From positions 144,008 through 208,007 of the forward strand of contig DATAUD010000104.1 of assembly GCA_036268455.1 (NCBI GenBank): a stretch of 64,000 nt of DNA, in the 5' to 3' direction. The DNA comes from DATAUD01 sp036268455 (lineage in GTDB: Bacteria; Verrucomicrobiota; Verrucomicrobiia; Limisphaerales; Palsa-1400). Each line of letters opens with the position of its first letter. The stretch's first letter is position 1. The notes below the pieces were generated by a model that had not been told where the DNA came from, did no database searches, and saw nothing but the letters and a program-made list of their open reading frames with translations. The position numbers and the translations under genes were made by a program. Shown piece by piece: positions 9,182 through 17,424 of the stretch.

Positions 9182-12100
9182 GCCGTCTCCGTATTGGTTG
9201 AACTGAGCGCGACTTTCAATTCCACACTGGCGCCCTGGTTCGGCTGGCTTCGAATTGTGCAAGTGCCTCCCACATCCGCCAAATGTTGCTTCATATTCGC
9301 CAACCCGTTTCGTCCATCGCTCTGTCCTTCTCCGTTGTAATTGGCCGGCGCAAAACCAAGCCCGTTGTCTTTAACTCGAATGTTCAACGTCCCTTGCTCG
9401 AATTGTATCTGAACATCGACCCGCGTTGCCCCGGCGTGTTTGAGGACGTTGCTCAAGGATTCCTCAAACGCCAAAAAAACGTTGTGCCGGAATTCCGCCG
9501 ATAAATTCCACGCCGGCAAATCCCCCTGAACCCGCAAATCGCACTCGACTGTCGTGTTTTGAAAATACTCGCGCGCGTACTGGCTCAAGTAGGAGGCCAG
9601 TTGTTCCAGGGTGTCGTTGCGCGGGTTGACCGCCCACACCATTTCATCCAGCGCCTTGAGCAAGTCGCGCGAAGTCGTCGCAATCGAATCCACTTTGTCC
9701 CCCGCCGTGCCCGTTGTCCCGGACTCCACCTTGAGCCGTTCGCTAAGGAAGGAAATCTTGGTCAGCTTCGAGCCAATCTCATCGTGCATGTTCCGCGCAA
9801 TTCGCATCCGCTCCCGCTCCATCGCTTGTTGCTGCTCCAATCCCGCCAACCGCCGCCGCAACCGCCGATGCGACGCAATCCGCACCGTCGCCGCCGCCGC
9901 CGTCGTCGCCGCCATGCCGTAAAGGACCAGTGCCCACGGTCCGCGCCACAGCGGCGTCGGAATTATAAACGACAGGCTGACGCCGTGGTCGTTCCACACA
10001 CCCTCCGCGTTGCAGGCGGTCACATGAAAAGTATAAGTTCCGCTCGGCAACCCGCCGTAGCGCACACGCCGTTCCGGTCCCGTCTCCACCCAATCCGCGT
10101 CAAACCCGTCCAGCTTGTGCCGGAATCGTATCTTCTCCGGCGCTTCGAAGCTCAACGCGGTCACTTGAAGTTCCAGCGTCCGAAGACCCGCCGGAAATTT
10201 CACGGGCGCCGCCGCTCCGCTCCCGCCCGTCGGCGACATCAATTGATTATTGACATACACGGCTTCGATGTGGACTTGCGGCGGGGGCGTGTCCGCCTCC
10301 CACCCTTGTGTATCGATCCCAATAAGCCCATTGACCGTCGCAAACCAAAGCCGTCCTTCTGGCGAACGCACGGCGTGCGGCCATCCGGGATTCATCGTTC
10401 GCTCCGGCCCGGCTTCCGTCTCGAACATCAATTTCGGTTTCAGCGCCCCATTCCCGCTCAAGGCCGATGCGACCGAGTTGCTTGCAATCCGGCACAATCC
10501 CCGCGGCATTTCCAGCCAGACATTTGCCTCCCCGTCTTCCAAAACACCTGAAACCACGTCATCCAGCAACCCGTCACGCATGTCCCAGGCAAGACACCGA
10601 CTCTCCGTCAAACATCCCAAACCCCCTCCAGCGCTCCCAATCCACAACGTCTTCCCCGGCCCTTCGCACAATCCAAGAATCGCCTTGTCCGCAAGCTTCG
10701 GCGCAAGCTTTGCCGCGCTCACATCGTGGAACGCTTCGTCGCTCCGCATCACCGCTCCGCTCTCCGTGCCAATCCACAACCCGCCCTCGCGCGCCGCCAG
10801 CAACGCCGTCACAGGCGAACCCGGAAGCCCGTCCGCGCTCGTAAATGTCGAGACTTTCCCATCCTTGAACCTGTGCACCTCTCCCGCTCGTGTGCCCGCC
10901 CAAACCGCTCCTTGCGCATCCGCGCAAACCGCCAAAACGCAATCATCCGACAACCCGTTGGCGGTCGTGTAAACCACCGTCCGCCCGTCCTTGATGTGAT
11001 AAAGCCCGCTCCCGGTCGTCCCCACCCACAAGCTGTTGTCCGATTGTGCGCAACCCGAAGAAACCAGGTCCTGCCCGAGCCATTTCGTGTCCTCCCCTAC
11101 CTGTTCAAACCGGTCCCCCATCCCCGCATACAGTCCGCCTGACTCTGTGCCCACATAAATCCGCCCGAGCGAGTCCGCCGTCACGCACGTCGCCGCCCCA
11201 GTCGGCAACCCGCGCGCCCCTGTCAACAGCGCAATTCGTTGCGGGCGCAATTGCGCCAAAACGCCATCCGAAATTCCGAGCCAAAGATCGCCCTCCCGGT
11301 CCTCACAGATCGTCCGCACATCATTGGGCCAGCGCCCCTCGCTCAGAGTCACAGGATGAAATCTCGTTCCATCAAAACCAAAGACGCCGCGCCCGCTCGC
11401 GCCGATCCACAATTGCCCGCCACGCCCTTCGCACAAGCTCCAAACCCGCGTCATCGCCGATTTCTCGCCGGGAAAGTAATTAATCCGTTTGTTCCCCTCC
11501 GCAAGATTGATGATGTAAGTCGCGCAAAACGCCCACAAATTTCCCCGCCGGTCCTCATACGCCCCAAGAAAATCATCCTGCCGCTCCTTGCCTCGGGTTG
11601 GAAATTCAAAGCGATGAATCCGGTTATTGACAACCCGGCACATCCCTCCTGCCGTAGTTATCCAAACCGTCCCCGATCGCGCCGCATGAACGCTGGAAAC
11701 CGAATCATTCGGCAAGCCGTCCCGCGTGGTAAAGGCGGCAAAATGATCTCCATCCCGCCGGTTCACTCCGCGCCGCGTGCCGATCCACAGCCGCCCCGCC
11801 GCATCCAGCGTCAGGCTCGTCACATTCTCGTCCAGCAAGCCGTCCGCCTTGCCATAATGTTGGATTTGCCCCGGCTTCCAGCAAAAAAGCCCCTGGTCCT
11901 CGGTCCCAATCCACACGCACCCGCCCGTATCCTCGCACAAAGCCGTGATCGCCGCGGCACGATTGTCGCCGCGCCGGGGAAGTGGAATCTCGGTAAATTT
12001 GATGCCGTCAAACCTCACAAGCCCCGCCGTAGTTCCCACCCAGAGGTATCCATCCTGCGTTTGCTGGATGCAGGTCACTGAACCATCCGGCAAACCATCC

Positions 12101-12246
12101 GTTTTCGTCCACGTCCGAAGCGTGAAATCCTGCAATTCCGATCCCAGATCGTCACACCTTCCCTGCAACCCGCAGAACACCAGCGCCACCATCAAAAGCC
12201 ATGCGCCGAGAACCGCGGGCGGGGGATTTCGATTCAGGCACAACAT
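9178..12246 (-). CDS. Two-component sensor histidine kinase with periplasmic beta-propeller (Reg_prop/Y_Y_Y)
   Basis: A 1022-residue sensor. After a signal/anchor segment (about 10-30) come many two-component-regulator propeller repeats (variants of DGYLWVGTTAGLVRFDG) to about residue 650, then a Y_Y_Y domain (about 690-755), one membrane helix (about 766-788), a HisKA_3 dimerisation domain with the phospho-accepting His in ARNMHDEIGSKLT (about 821), and an ATPase domain with DNGLGF and GRNGLANM. This is the architecture of the hybrid sensors that detect oligosaccharides in Bacteroides, except that here the receiver/HTH part is a separate gene. It probably senses a glycan fragment in the periplasm and passes phosphate to the regulator encoded next. 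It is the first gene of the three-gene operon. Confidence 0.92.
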   Translation of the reverse strand: MLCLNRNPPPAVLGAWLLMVALVFCGLQGRCDDLGSELQDFTLRTWTKTDGLPDGSVTCIQQTQDGYLWVGTTAGLVRFDGIKFTEIPLPRRGDNRAAAITALCEDTGGCVWIGTEDQGLFCWKPGQIQHYGKADGLLDENVTSLTLDAAGRLWIGTRRGVNRRDGDHFAAFTTRDGLPNDSVSSVHAARSGTVWITTAGGMCRVVNNRIHRFEFPTRGKERQDDFLGAYEDRRGNLWAFCATYIINLAEGNKRINYFPGEKSAMTRVWSLCEGRGGQLWIGASGRGVFGFDGTRFHPVTLSEGRWPNDVRTICEDREGDLWLGISDGVLAQLRPQRIALLTGARGLPTGAATCVTADSLGRIYVGTESGGLYAGMGDRFEQVGEDTKWLGQDLVSSGCAQSDNSLWVGTTGSGLYHIKDGRTVVYTTANGLSDDCVLAVCADAQGAVWAGTRAGEVHRFKDGKVSTFTSADGLPGSPVTALLAAREGGLWIGTESGAVMRSDEAFHDVSAAKLAPKLADKAILGLCEGPGKTLWIGSAGGGLGCLTESRCLAWDMRDGLLDDVVSGVLEDGEANVWLEMPRGLCRIASNSVASALSGNGALKPKLMFETEAGPERTMNPGWPHAVRSPEGRLWFATVNGLIGIDTQGWEADTPPPQVHIEAVYVNNQLMSPTGGSGAAAPVKFPAGLRTLELQVTALSFEAPEKIRFRHKLDGFDADWVETGPERRVRYGGLPSGTYTFHVTACNAEGVWNDHGVSLSFIIPTPLWRGPWALVLYGMAATTAAAATVRIASHRRLRRRLAGLEQQQAMERERMRIARNMHDEIGSKLTKISFLSERLKVESGTTGTAGDKVDSIATTSRDLLKALDEMVWAVNPRNDTLEQLASYLSQYAREYFQNTTVECDLRVQGDLPAWNLSAEFRHNVFLAFEESLSNVLKHAGATRVDVQIQFEQGTLNIRVKDNGLGFAPANYNGEGQSDGRNGLANMKQHLADVGGTCTIRSQPNQGASVELKVALSSTNTETA

Positions 12247-12284
12247 ACTCTGGCGATTTAACCATACTTAAGCCCGAAAGAAAA

Positions 12285-12297
12285 TCCAACCGTTGGA
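12285..12297. promoter_or_regulatory. Short perfect palindrome upstream of the sensor kinase gene
   Basis: TCCAAC and GTTGGA flank one C, giving a 13-base inverted repeat 39 bases upstream of the kinase start codon, in the 91-base gap after the DUF4965 gene. It could be an operator for the operon or a chance palindrome; no second copy was noticed. Confidence 0.25.
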
Positions 12298-12337
12298 GTT
12301 TTGCGCGATTTTTCGAGGTTTTTGGAGGAATTCTGAG

Positions 12338-14887
12338 TTATTTCGGTTCCAATACGTTTGCGATCCCAACATCTATGTTTTGGCCCCCGGACGTTTGGTG
12401 ACAATGGACTGCGAGGGTCACTGTGGCGTTTGGCTTGAGCAACGCCCGCGCGGATGGCCGGATGCCGAGCGTCACATACCGGGTTGTGAATCCGCCCTGC
12501 CGCGCGGCCAGGACGCCATCGACATAGACTTCCACATCCTCGTCGTGATGGACGTAGAACTGAAGGCTGGGGTAACTCTTCTCCGGCAAAGTGATCTTGC
12601 GCCGCAGCCAAATATCATCGGTATCCCAGCGCGTCCGCACCACCGCGCCCGGCGTCCCTGTCGTGCCAAAGCTGGCGGGGCCTGTCCTCCAGGAGGATGC
12701 GTCAAAATCCGGCTTCGTCCAAACGTCGGGAGGCCGTTGCGTTGTGTAACGCCAAATCTCCGCCATTTTTTGCGACGTGGGAATCACCTCCACGATTTTT
12801 GGCGGTTCCGGCAACGCCGCCCAAGGCCCCACTTTGGAATTGTCCTCATGCGCCCATTTCTTCCAGATGTCCGGGTCCGCCAGCAGTTTGATAAAAATGC
12901 CGCCAATGACAGGCCGCGCGTGCATTCCGTCGCTGTGAACGTCGTCAGTGACGTAGGAATCGGCAAACGGCGACCGCGCAGTCGTCTGGTTGAGGTAATC
13001 GTAGATCGGCGAAGTCAACGTTTCGAAGTCGCTTTGGTTTTCCGCAAGGGTTGCGCTCCAAACGGACCAATCCGTTTTGGTCAGTTTGGTCCGTGAATCG
13101 AGCGGCACGCCGTAGCGCTGAAGCACCGTTTTGTAATGCGCGATTTCCTTCCGTGCCACCTCCGGCGGAAAAATGTTCAAACCCAGGATGCGATCCCAAA
13201 CGAGGTTATACTTTTGGCTCCAGGTATTTGGCTTATCGAAAGCCAGCCGAAAATGATCGCCATCGGCGGCGGCGCTAACCCAGTGAGCGGCGTCCGTCTT
13301 CGCCATTTGATGAAATTTTTCCGCGCCGGCTGTGTCGCCGCGCATTCGGCACAAATCCCCGTAACAGGCCAAACCGAGGATCGCTTTGATGGAAAGGTTG
13401 GCGTTGTGCGCGAGGTGCCCCATGAAATCGTCGGTGCAGAGCTGGTCTTCCGGGTCCAGTCCGTAATTCTCCAAGTATTCGGCCCATTGCGCCAGCTTCG
13501 GCCACCAACGATCGAGGAAATGCGCGTTTCCGTCGATCTGCGCAACCGCGTCGCACAGGATCAGCATGTTGCCGCTTTCCTCCACCGGCATGCCTTCGCC
13601 GCCGTCATCAGTACCCCGGGCGATTGGGTAGGTGCCGAGATCGTGGGGCGCATTGGGAAACTTCCAGTGGGAGCTGGCGGCGTAACTCAGAATGGGAACA
13701 AGCGTGGCTTTCGCCAGCGCCGGACTCAGCAACAGCCATTGCGGATCCATTGGAAAAAAAACATCCACTGTGGCGATGTCGCCGTTGCTGGTGTTTTCCT
13801 TGGTGAAAAAAAGCGGCTGCTTGTTCGAATCGGCGGCAAGCCCGCAGGCGCAGGCGCATTGACGATAAGCGAGAGCGCACATTTGGGCGTACTTGGTGCC
13901 TCCGACTCTCGTCGCGTCCGCCGTTAAATCCTCGTCGAACTTCGCGCAGCGCCTCGCCAACTTCGGATAATCGCGCGCCGCCTTTTGCAACATTTGCGGG
14001 GCAGTCGCGCCATTGCGCCGCCAATATGGCCGGAGCTTCTTTCCAAAATACTCGATGGCATATAATTCATCGTACGCCACAATGACCTGCCGTGTAACTG
14101 CACTGGAGCCGACATTGCCAAGATCGAAAGCGAAAGCCATGACGGGCCGCCCGTCATTTACGGCGCGAGGCATCCGCGCATCGTCCGAGCCGGGGAGAGC
14201 GCCGCTCCCGACGAACGCATCGAGAAGAGCTTTGTTTCCGCCGATGGCGGCGGTGGACTGATCGCTTGGGGCGGCGGCGTACACGTAGCCCCAATTAATG
14301 CGATGGTCGTCCCCGGACGATCCCAGCACGTCCTGTTCAGTCGTCCCCACGCGAAGGGCCGTCAGGCTCCCGGCCTTCTCGCGCTTCCATTCCACTTGTT
14401 CGTCATTCTTATTGACGGCAAGTTCCGAGCTTGTGCTGTCGTAAAGCGACACCGCATGGTCCTGGCCATCCATCGAATGCACCTGCCAGGTGATGTAACT
14501 GAGCGGCAGCGCCATCGCGTCCAAGTCATCCGGCAGCGCTGGACGCATAAATGTCAGCGTCACGTGAACTTTGCCGTTCTCGAAATCATAGATGCTGCTG
14601 GTGGGTGTCACCGACAGGCCGTCTTGCGGGAGCGCGGGAACGGATTCCGGCTCATCGCCCATGAGCCGATAACTCGCGCCATCGACGCGAATCAAACTGA
14701 TGAGAGAATGGCGCCGGCCGGTCCAGTGCTGTGTTGGGCGATCGGTCAAACGATCCGCCGCGGACCAGACGCTCAGATAAGGATCGAAGGTCACCAACGG
14801 CACGGAAGGCGGCCGAAATGATTCGGCAAAAGCTTGCGCCAGCCCAAGGGACACAAGGGCCAGACACCCAACAAGACAACGCTTCAT
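12338..14887 (-). CDS. Secreted glutaminase-A-like protein (DUF5127-DUF4965-DUF1793) with C-terminal beta-sandwich
   Basis: An 849-residue exported protein; the start MKRCLVGCLALVSLGLAQAF gives a clean signal peptide, while a 91-codon upstream extension would run into the preceding gene and through the palindrome at 14921. The body matches the family named after fungal glutaminase A: an N-terminal DUF5127 sandwich (FDPYLSVWSAADRLTD; SSIYDFENGKVHV), a DUF4965 region (EYFGKKLRPYW) and an alpha-barrel DUF1793 region (GLDPEDQLCTDDFMGHLAHNANLSIK, near 480). Many bacterial members sit in polysaccharide-utilisation loci, so glycosidase activity is possible and the glutaminase name may mislead. The last 135 residues match the tail of the GH2 protein at 6315-8546. 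It follows the GH127-like gene by 71 bases. Confidence 0.82.
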   Translation of the reverse strand: MKRCLVGCLALVSLGLAQAFAESFRPPSVPLVTFDPYLSVWSAADRLTDRPTQHWTGRRHSLISLIRVDGASYRLMGDEPESVPALPQDGLSVTPTSSIYDFENGKVHVTLTFMRPALPDDLDAMALPLSYITWQVHSMDGQDHAVSLYDSTSSELAVNKNDEQVEWKREKAGSLTALRVGTTEQDVLGSSGDDHRINWGYVYAAAPSDQSTAAIGGNKALLDAFVGSGALPGSDDARMPRAVNDGRPVMAFAFDLGNVGSSAVTRQVIVAYDELYAIEYFGKKLRPYWRRNGATAPQMLQKAARDYPKLARRCAKFDEDLTADATRVGGTKYAQMCALAYRQCACACGLAADSNKQPLFFTKENTSNGDIATVDVFFPMDPQWLLLSPALAKATLVPILSYAASSHWKFPNAPHDLGTYPIARGTDDGGEGMPVEESGNMLILCDAVAQIDGNAHFLDRWWPKLAQWAEYLENYGLDPEDQLCTDDFMGHLAHNANLSIKAILGLACYGDLCRMRGDTAGAEKFHQMAKTDAAHWVSAAADGDHFRLAFDKPNTWSQKYNLVWDRILGLNIFPPEVARKEIAHYKTVLQRYGVPLDSRTKLTKTDWSVWSATLAENQSDFETLTSPIYDYLNQTTARSPFADSYVTDDVHSDGMHARPVIGGIFIKLLADPDIWKKWAHEDNSKVGPWAALPEPPKIVEVIPTSQKMAEIWRYTTQRPPDVWTKPDFDASSWRTGPASFGTTGTPGAVVRTRWDTDDIWLRRKITLPEKSYPSLQFYVHHDEDVEVYVDGVLAARQGGFTTRYVTLGIRPSARALLKPNATVTLAVHCHQTSGGQNIDVGIANVLEPK

Positions 14888-14920
14888 GTGGCGAACAATA
14901 ACTGCTCTAATGTACCTGGT

Positions 14921-14944
14921 CATGTGGCATAAAAAGGCTACAAA
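14921..14944. promoter_or_regulatory. Palindromic operator-like site, copy 2
   Basis: CATGTGGC at 14921-14928, spacer ATAAAAAG, then GCTACAAA, an imperfect right arm. Read on the minus strand, a 20-base stretch differs from copy 1 at a single position. It lies 34 bases upstream of the DUF4965 gene start and downstream of the GH127-like stop codon, so it could give that gene its own control. Confidence 0.55.
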
Positions 14945-14958
14945 TTCTTCGAGCGAAG

Positions 14959-17424
14959 TCACTTGACCCTCCATCCCAGGATACCGCCTGAAAAGTCCGG
15001 CCGCAATTGCGCTTCGATTCTCACCGAGTCCGTTTGAACCGGATGGAACGACAGCGCATTCCATTTGTCCGGCGAAATCGGTACGGCGACCGGTTGACTG
15101 ACTTCTTTCCACGCATTCCCGTCGCGATAAAGCAAACGCCATGAGGCTGGTATCCGGCACTGGCCAACGCCGGTGTCATCGAACCAATACACCTCCGCCG
15201 ACGACACACTTTTCGGTTGTGGAAAATCCAATTGCACCCACTCCCTGGTGCCACGATGGTCCCACCAAGTGAAGCGCGGAATGGTGTGATCGTTGGAATT
15301 TGCCGGTTCAAGGCCGTCTTGCAACGCATCCAGCGTGTCCCCTTCGAAAGAATGCGATGCGCTCGCCCTCGCGGACCCTCCCCACTCATGCGCGTCCGGG
15401 CCTGAACCAATCACGGGAAACATCGAGATGCGCAACCGGGCCGCGCCCATGGGAATGAGAATGATCTTTTCGTTTGGCTGGTCGGATTTTACGGGACTCG
15501 GCTGGAGCCTGCCGACCACATGCTTGCTGTCGGCCTTCCAGTTGGGAATCCGACGGCCTGTCGCTTCGAGTTTAATCGGGGCCGTTTCGGGCGTGAATGG
15601 CTGGGTCGCCAGCGGTCCTTCGGCTCGGATCAGTTTGAAAGAGGAGGCTGGATTTTGCTTGTTCAGCACCAATCCGTAGTTCCATGGCGATTGCGGATAG
15701 ACGTCCCACTCCGGCCATTTAGGATTGCGATCGCCGTATTTGGAGAACCGCTCCTGGATCGCCAGTGAAAAACTCAACGGGCCATAATCCACTGACGCCG
15801 CATTCTCGTTTTTAGGCCAGCGGCGGACGCCCAACTTCATTGGCATTTGCAGCATTATGGTATCTCCTTTCCGCCATTCCCGATCAAGCCGGATAAAAGT
15901 CTCCGGCTTGGACCTCACCCTCGCCGTCTTTCCATTGATGCTCACCTTCGCTGAATCGCACCAGCGCGGAACCCGAAGGTAAAGCGGGAATCTCGCGGGA
16001 GTCGCCGTATCGATGCTGAATTTGACGGTTTCCCGAAAAGGATAGTCCGTGTCTTCCGTGATTTTGACCGCCGCGCCGTCGCCGACTTTGGCTCTGACTT
16101 CGCTGGCGGAATAAAGCGAAGCGCAAAGTCCGTTGTCGGGCGTGGCGAGCCAAAGTTCCTCGGCGTAATACGGCCAGCCGTGCGAGACGTTGTGCTGGCA
16201 GCAACGATAGACTTCATAGGGACTGTAAGAAATCATCGTGCCGGAATTTTGGATGTCGGGGGATTTGTTGTCCTGGTCGAGTTCAACCGAATTGTCGCAA
16301 GTGATGTAGTGGAGCGCCTTTTCATCGGCGGTCATCGCGGCGGGAAAAGTGTTGAACGCGAGTTCCTCACAACGATCGGCCCAGACGGGTTTGCCGGTGA
16401 TTTTTGTCAGCATTTCGAAGCTGTGCATCAATTCGACGATGCCGCACGTTTCAATCCCGCCGCGCGGATCGATATAGCCGGGGCGGGAATTTTCATCGCC
16501 AACGAACCCGCCGCCTGGAAATTGCCCGTACGTGGCGAACACCGTTTCGTAATCGCGTTCGGCCGAGGCCATCTGACGGGGATCGTGCGAGAGCATGGAG
16601 AAAATCGTCCCCGCGCGAAAACCCTGCGCGATGTTGACGTTATGCCAATTGACGACTCCTTCGTCCCAGCGGGCCATGTTCGCATTCATCTTGCGCGCCA
16701 GGTCGAGCAGCCACGGTTCGCCGTTGCGATTGTAGAGCCAGAAGATGCTTTCCATGTTGTCGCCAAACCGCAGTTTCGGCCAATAGCCTTCGCCAAACGC
16801 GGTGGCGGGAAGGGTGTTTTCCCATTTGAAATAGCGGTCCATCACATTGGTGGCGCGCGGGTCGGCGGTCGCCTCATAATAAGACTGGAGGACGTTGAGC
16901 ATGATCATGTGCGGCCAAAGGTCCGGTTTGCCGTCCAGGCTGGTGAGCAATTCGCGCGGGCCGAAATACCCGTCCTCGCGCTGGGAAGCCAGCACGGCAT
17001 CGATCCACTTTTTCGCCTCCGCCTCAATGCTGGCATCCTTGAGCACGTAACCGAGATCGCCGTAGCCCTTGAGCCAATACGGCAACTCCTCCCAGCCAAA
17101 CTTGCCGCGGCCTTGCGGGTCAGCCCATGAACTTTTGCCAAAATCCAGCCACGGCGAAATTTGCTCGAGATGCCCCGTCATGCCGTCGCGTTCCAACTCA
17201 AGTTCGTGGCGCAGCCAGCCGCGCGGAGTGACCGACCCCATGGGAAGTTTATAAAACGGAGAGGCGGCCAACGGGGGGCGATTGCCGAGATAAAAAGAAT
17301 TGGTCGCGGTCGAATCGGGACTTTCAACCACGGTGCTTTGGGCGAATCCAACCGTCAGCGGCCCCAAAAAACAAAGGGCGGCAAGATGGCGGGTAAAAAC
17401 TATCGATTTCATAAACTGAATCAT
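14959..17424 (-). CDS. GH127-type (DUF1680) beta-L-arabinofuranosidase-like enzyme, secreted
   Basis: An 821-residue protein with a signal peptide (hydrophobic core about 11-28). It has the (alpha/alpha)6 barrel of the DUF1680/GH127 family: SVTPRGWLRHELELERDGM near the start, then GGIETCGIVELM near 325 and YRCCQHNVSHGWPYY near 407. In the characterised Bifidobacterium enzyme a Glu, a nearby Cys and a later Cys-Cys pair bind zinc and carry out catalysis, and these positions are all kept here (E-x-C about 326-328, CC about 407-408). A beta-sandwich (RVPRWCDSAKVSINGK) and a discoidin-like C-terminal domain (VYWFDDTG; SWRLLYRDG) follow. The substrate is probably an L-arabinose-containing glycan. 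The start overlaps the stop of the GH2-LamG gene by ATGA; an alternative ATG lies four codons inside. Confidence 0.88.
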   Translation of the reverse strand: MIQFMKSIVFTRHLAALCFLGPLTVGFAQSTVVESPDSTATNSFYLGNRPPLAASPFYKLPMGSVTPRGWLRHELELERDGMTGHLEQISPWLDFGKSSWADPQGRGKFGWEELPYWLKGYGDLGYVLKDASIEAEAKKWIDAVLASQREDGYFGPRELLTSLDGKPDLWPHMIMLNVLQSYYEATADPRATNVMDRYFKWENTLPATAFGEGYWPKLRFGDNMESIFWLYNRNGEPWLLDLARKMNANMARWDEGVVNWHNVNIAQGFRAGTIFSMLSHDPRQMASAERDYETVFATYGQFPGGGFVGDENSRPGYIDPRGGIETCGIVELMHSFEMLTKITGKPVWADRCEELAFNTFPAAMTADEKALHYITCDNSVELDQDNKSPDIQNSGTMISYSPYEVYRCCQHNVSHGWPYYAEELWLATPDNGLCASLYSASEVRAKVGDGAAVKITEDTDYPFRETVKFSIDTATPARFPLYLRVPRWCDSAKVSINGKTARVRSKPETFIRLDREWRKGDTIMLQMPMKLGVRRWPKNENAASVDYGPLSFSLAIQERFSKYGDRNPKWPEWDVYPQSPWNYGLVLNKQNPASSFKLIRAEGPLATQPFTPETAPIKLEATGRRIPNWKADSKHVVGRLQPSPVKSDQPNEKIILIPMGAARLRISMFPVIGSGPDAHEWGGSARASASHSFEGDTLDALQDGLEPANSNDHTIPRFTWWDHRGTREWVQLDFPQPKSVSSAEVYWFDDTGVGQCRIPASWRLLYRDGNAWKEVSQPVAVPISPDKWNALSFHPVQTDSVRIEAQLRPDFSGGILGWRVK

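Noticed and set aside
14888..15160. Longer N-terminus for the DUF4965 protein
   Set aside because: It would overlap the GH127-type coding region and bury the signal peptide; the start at 14887 gives a proper signal sequence.
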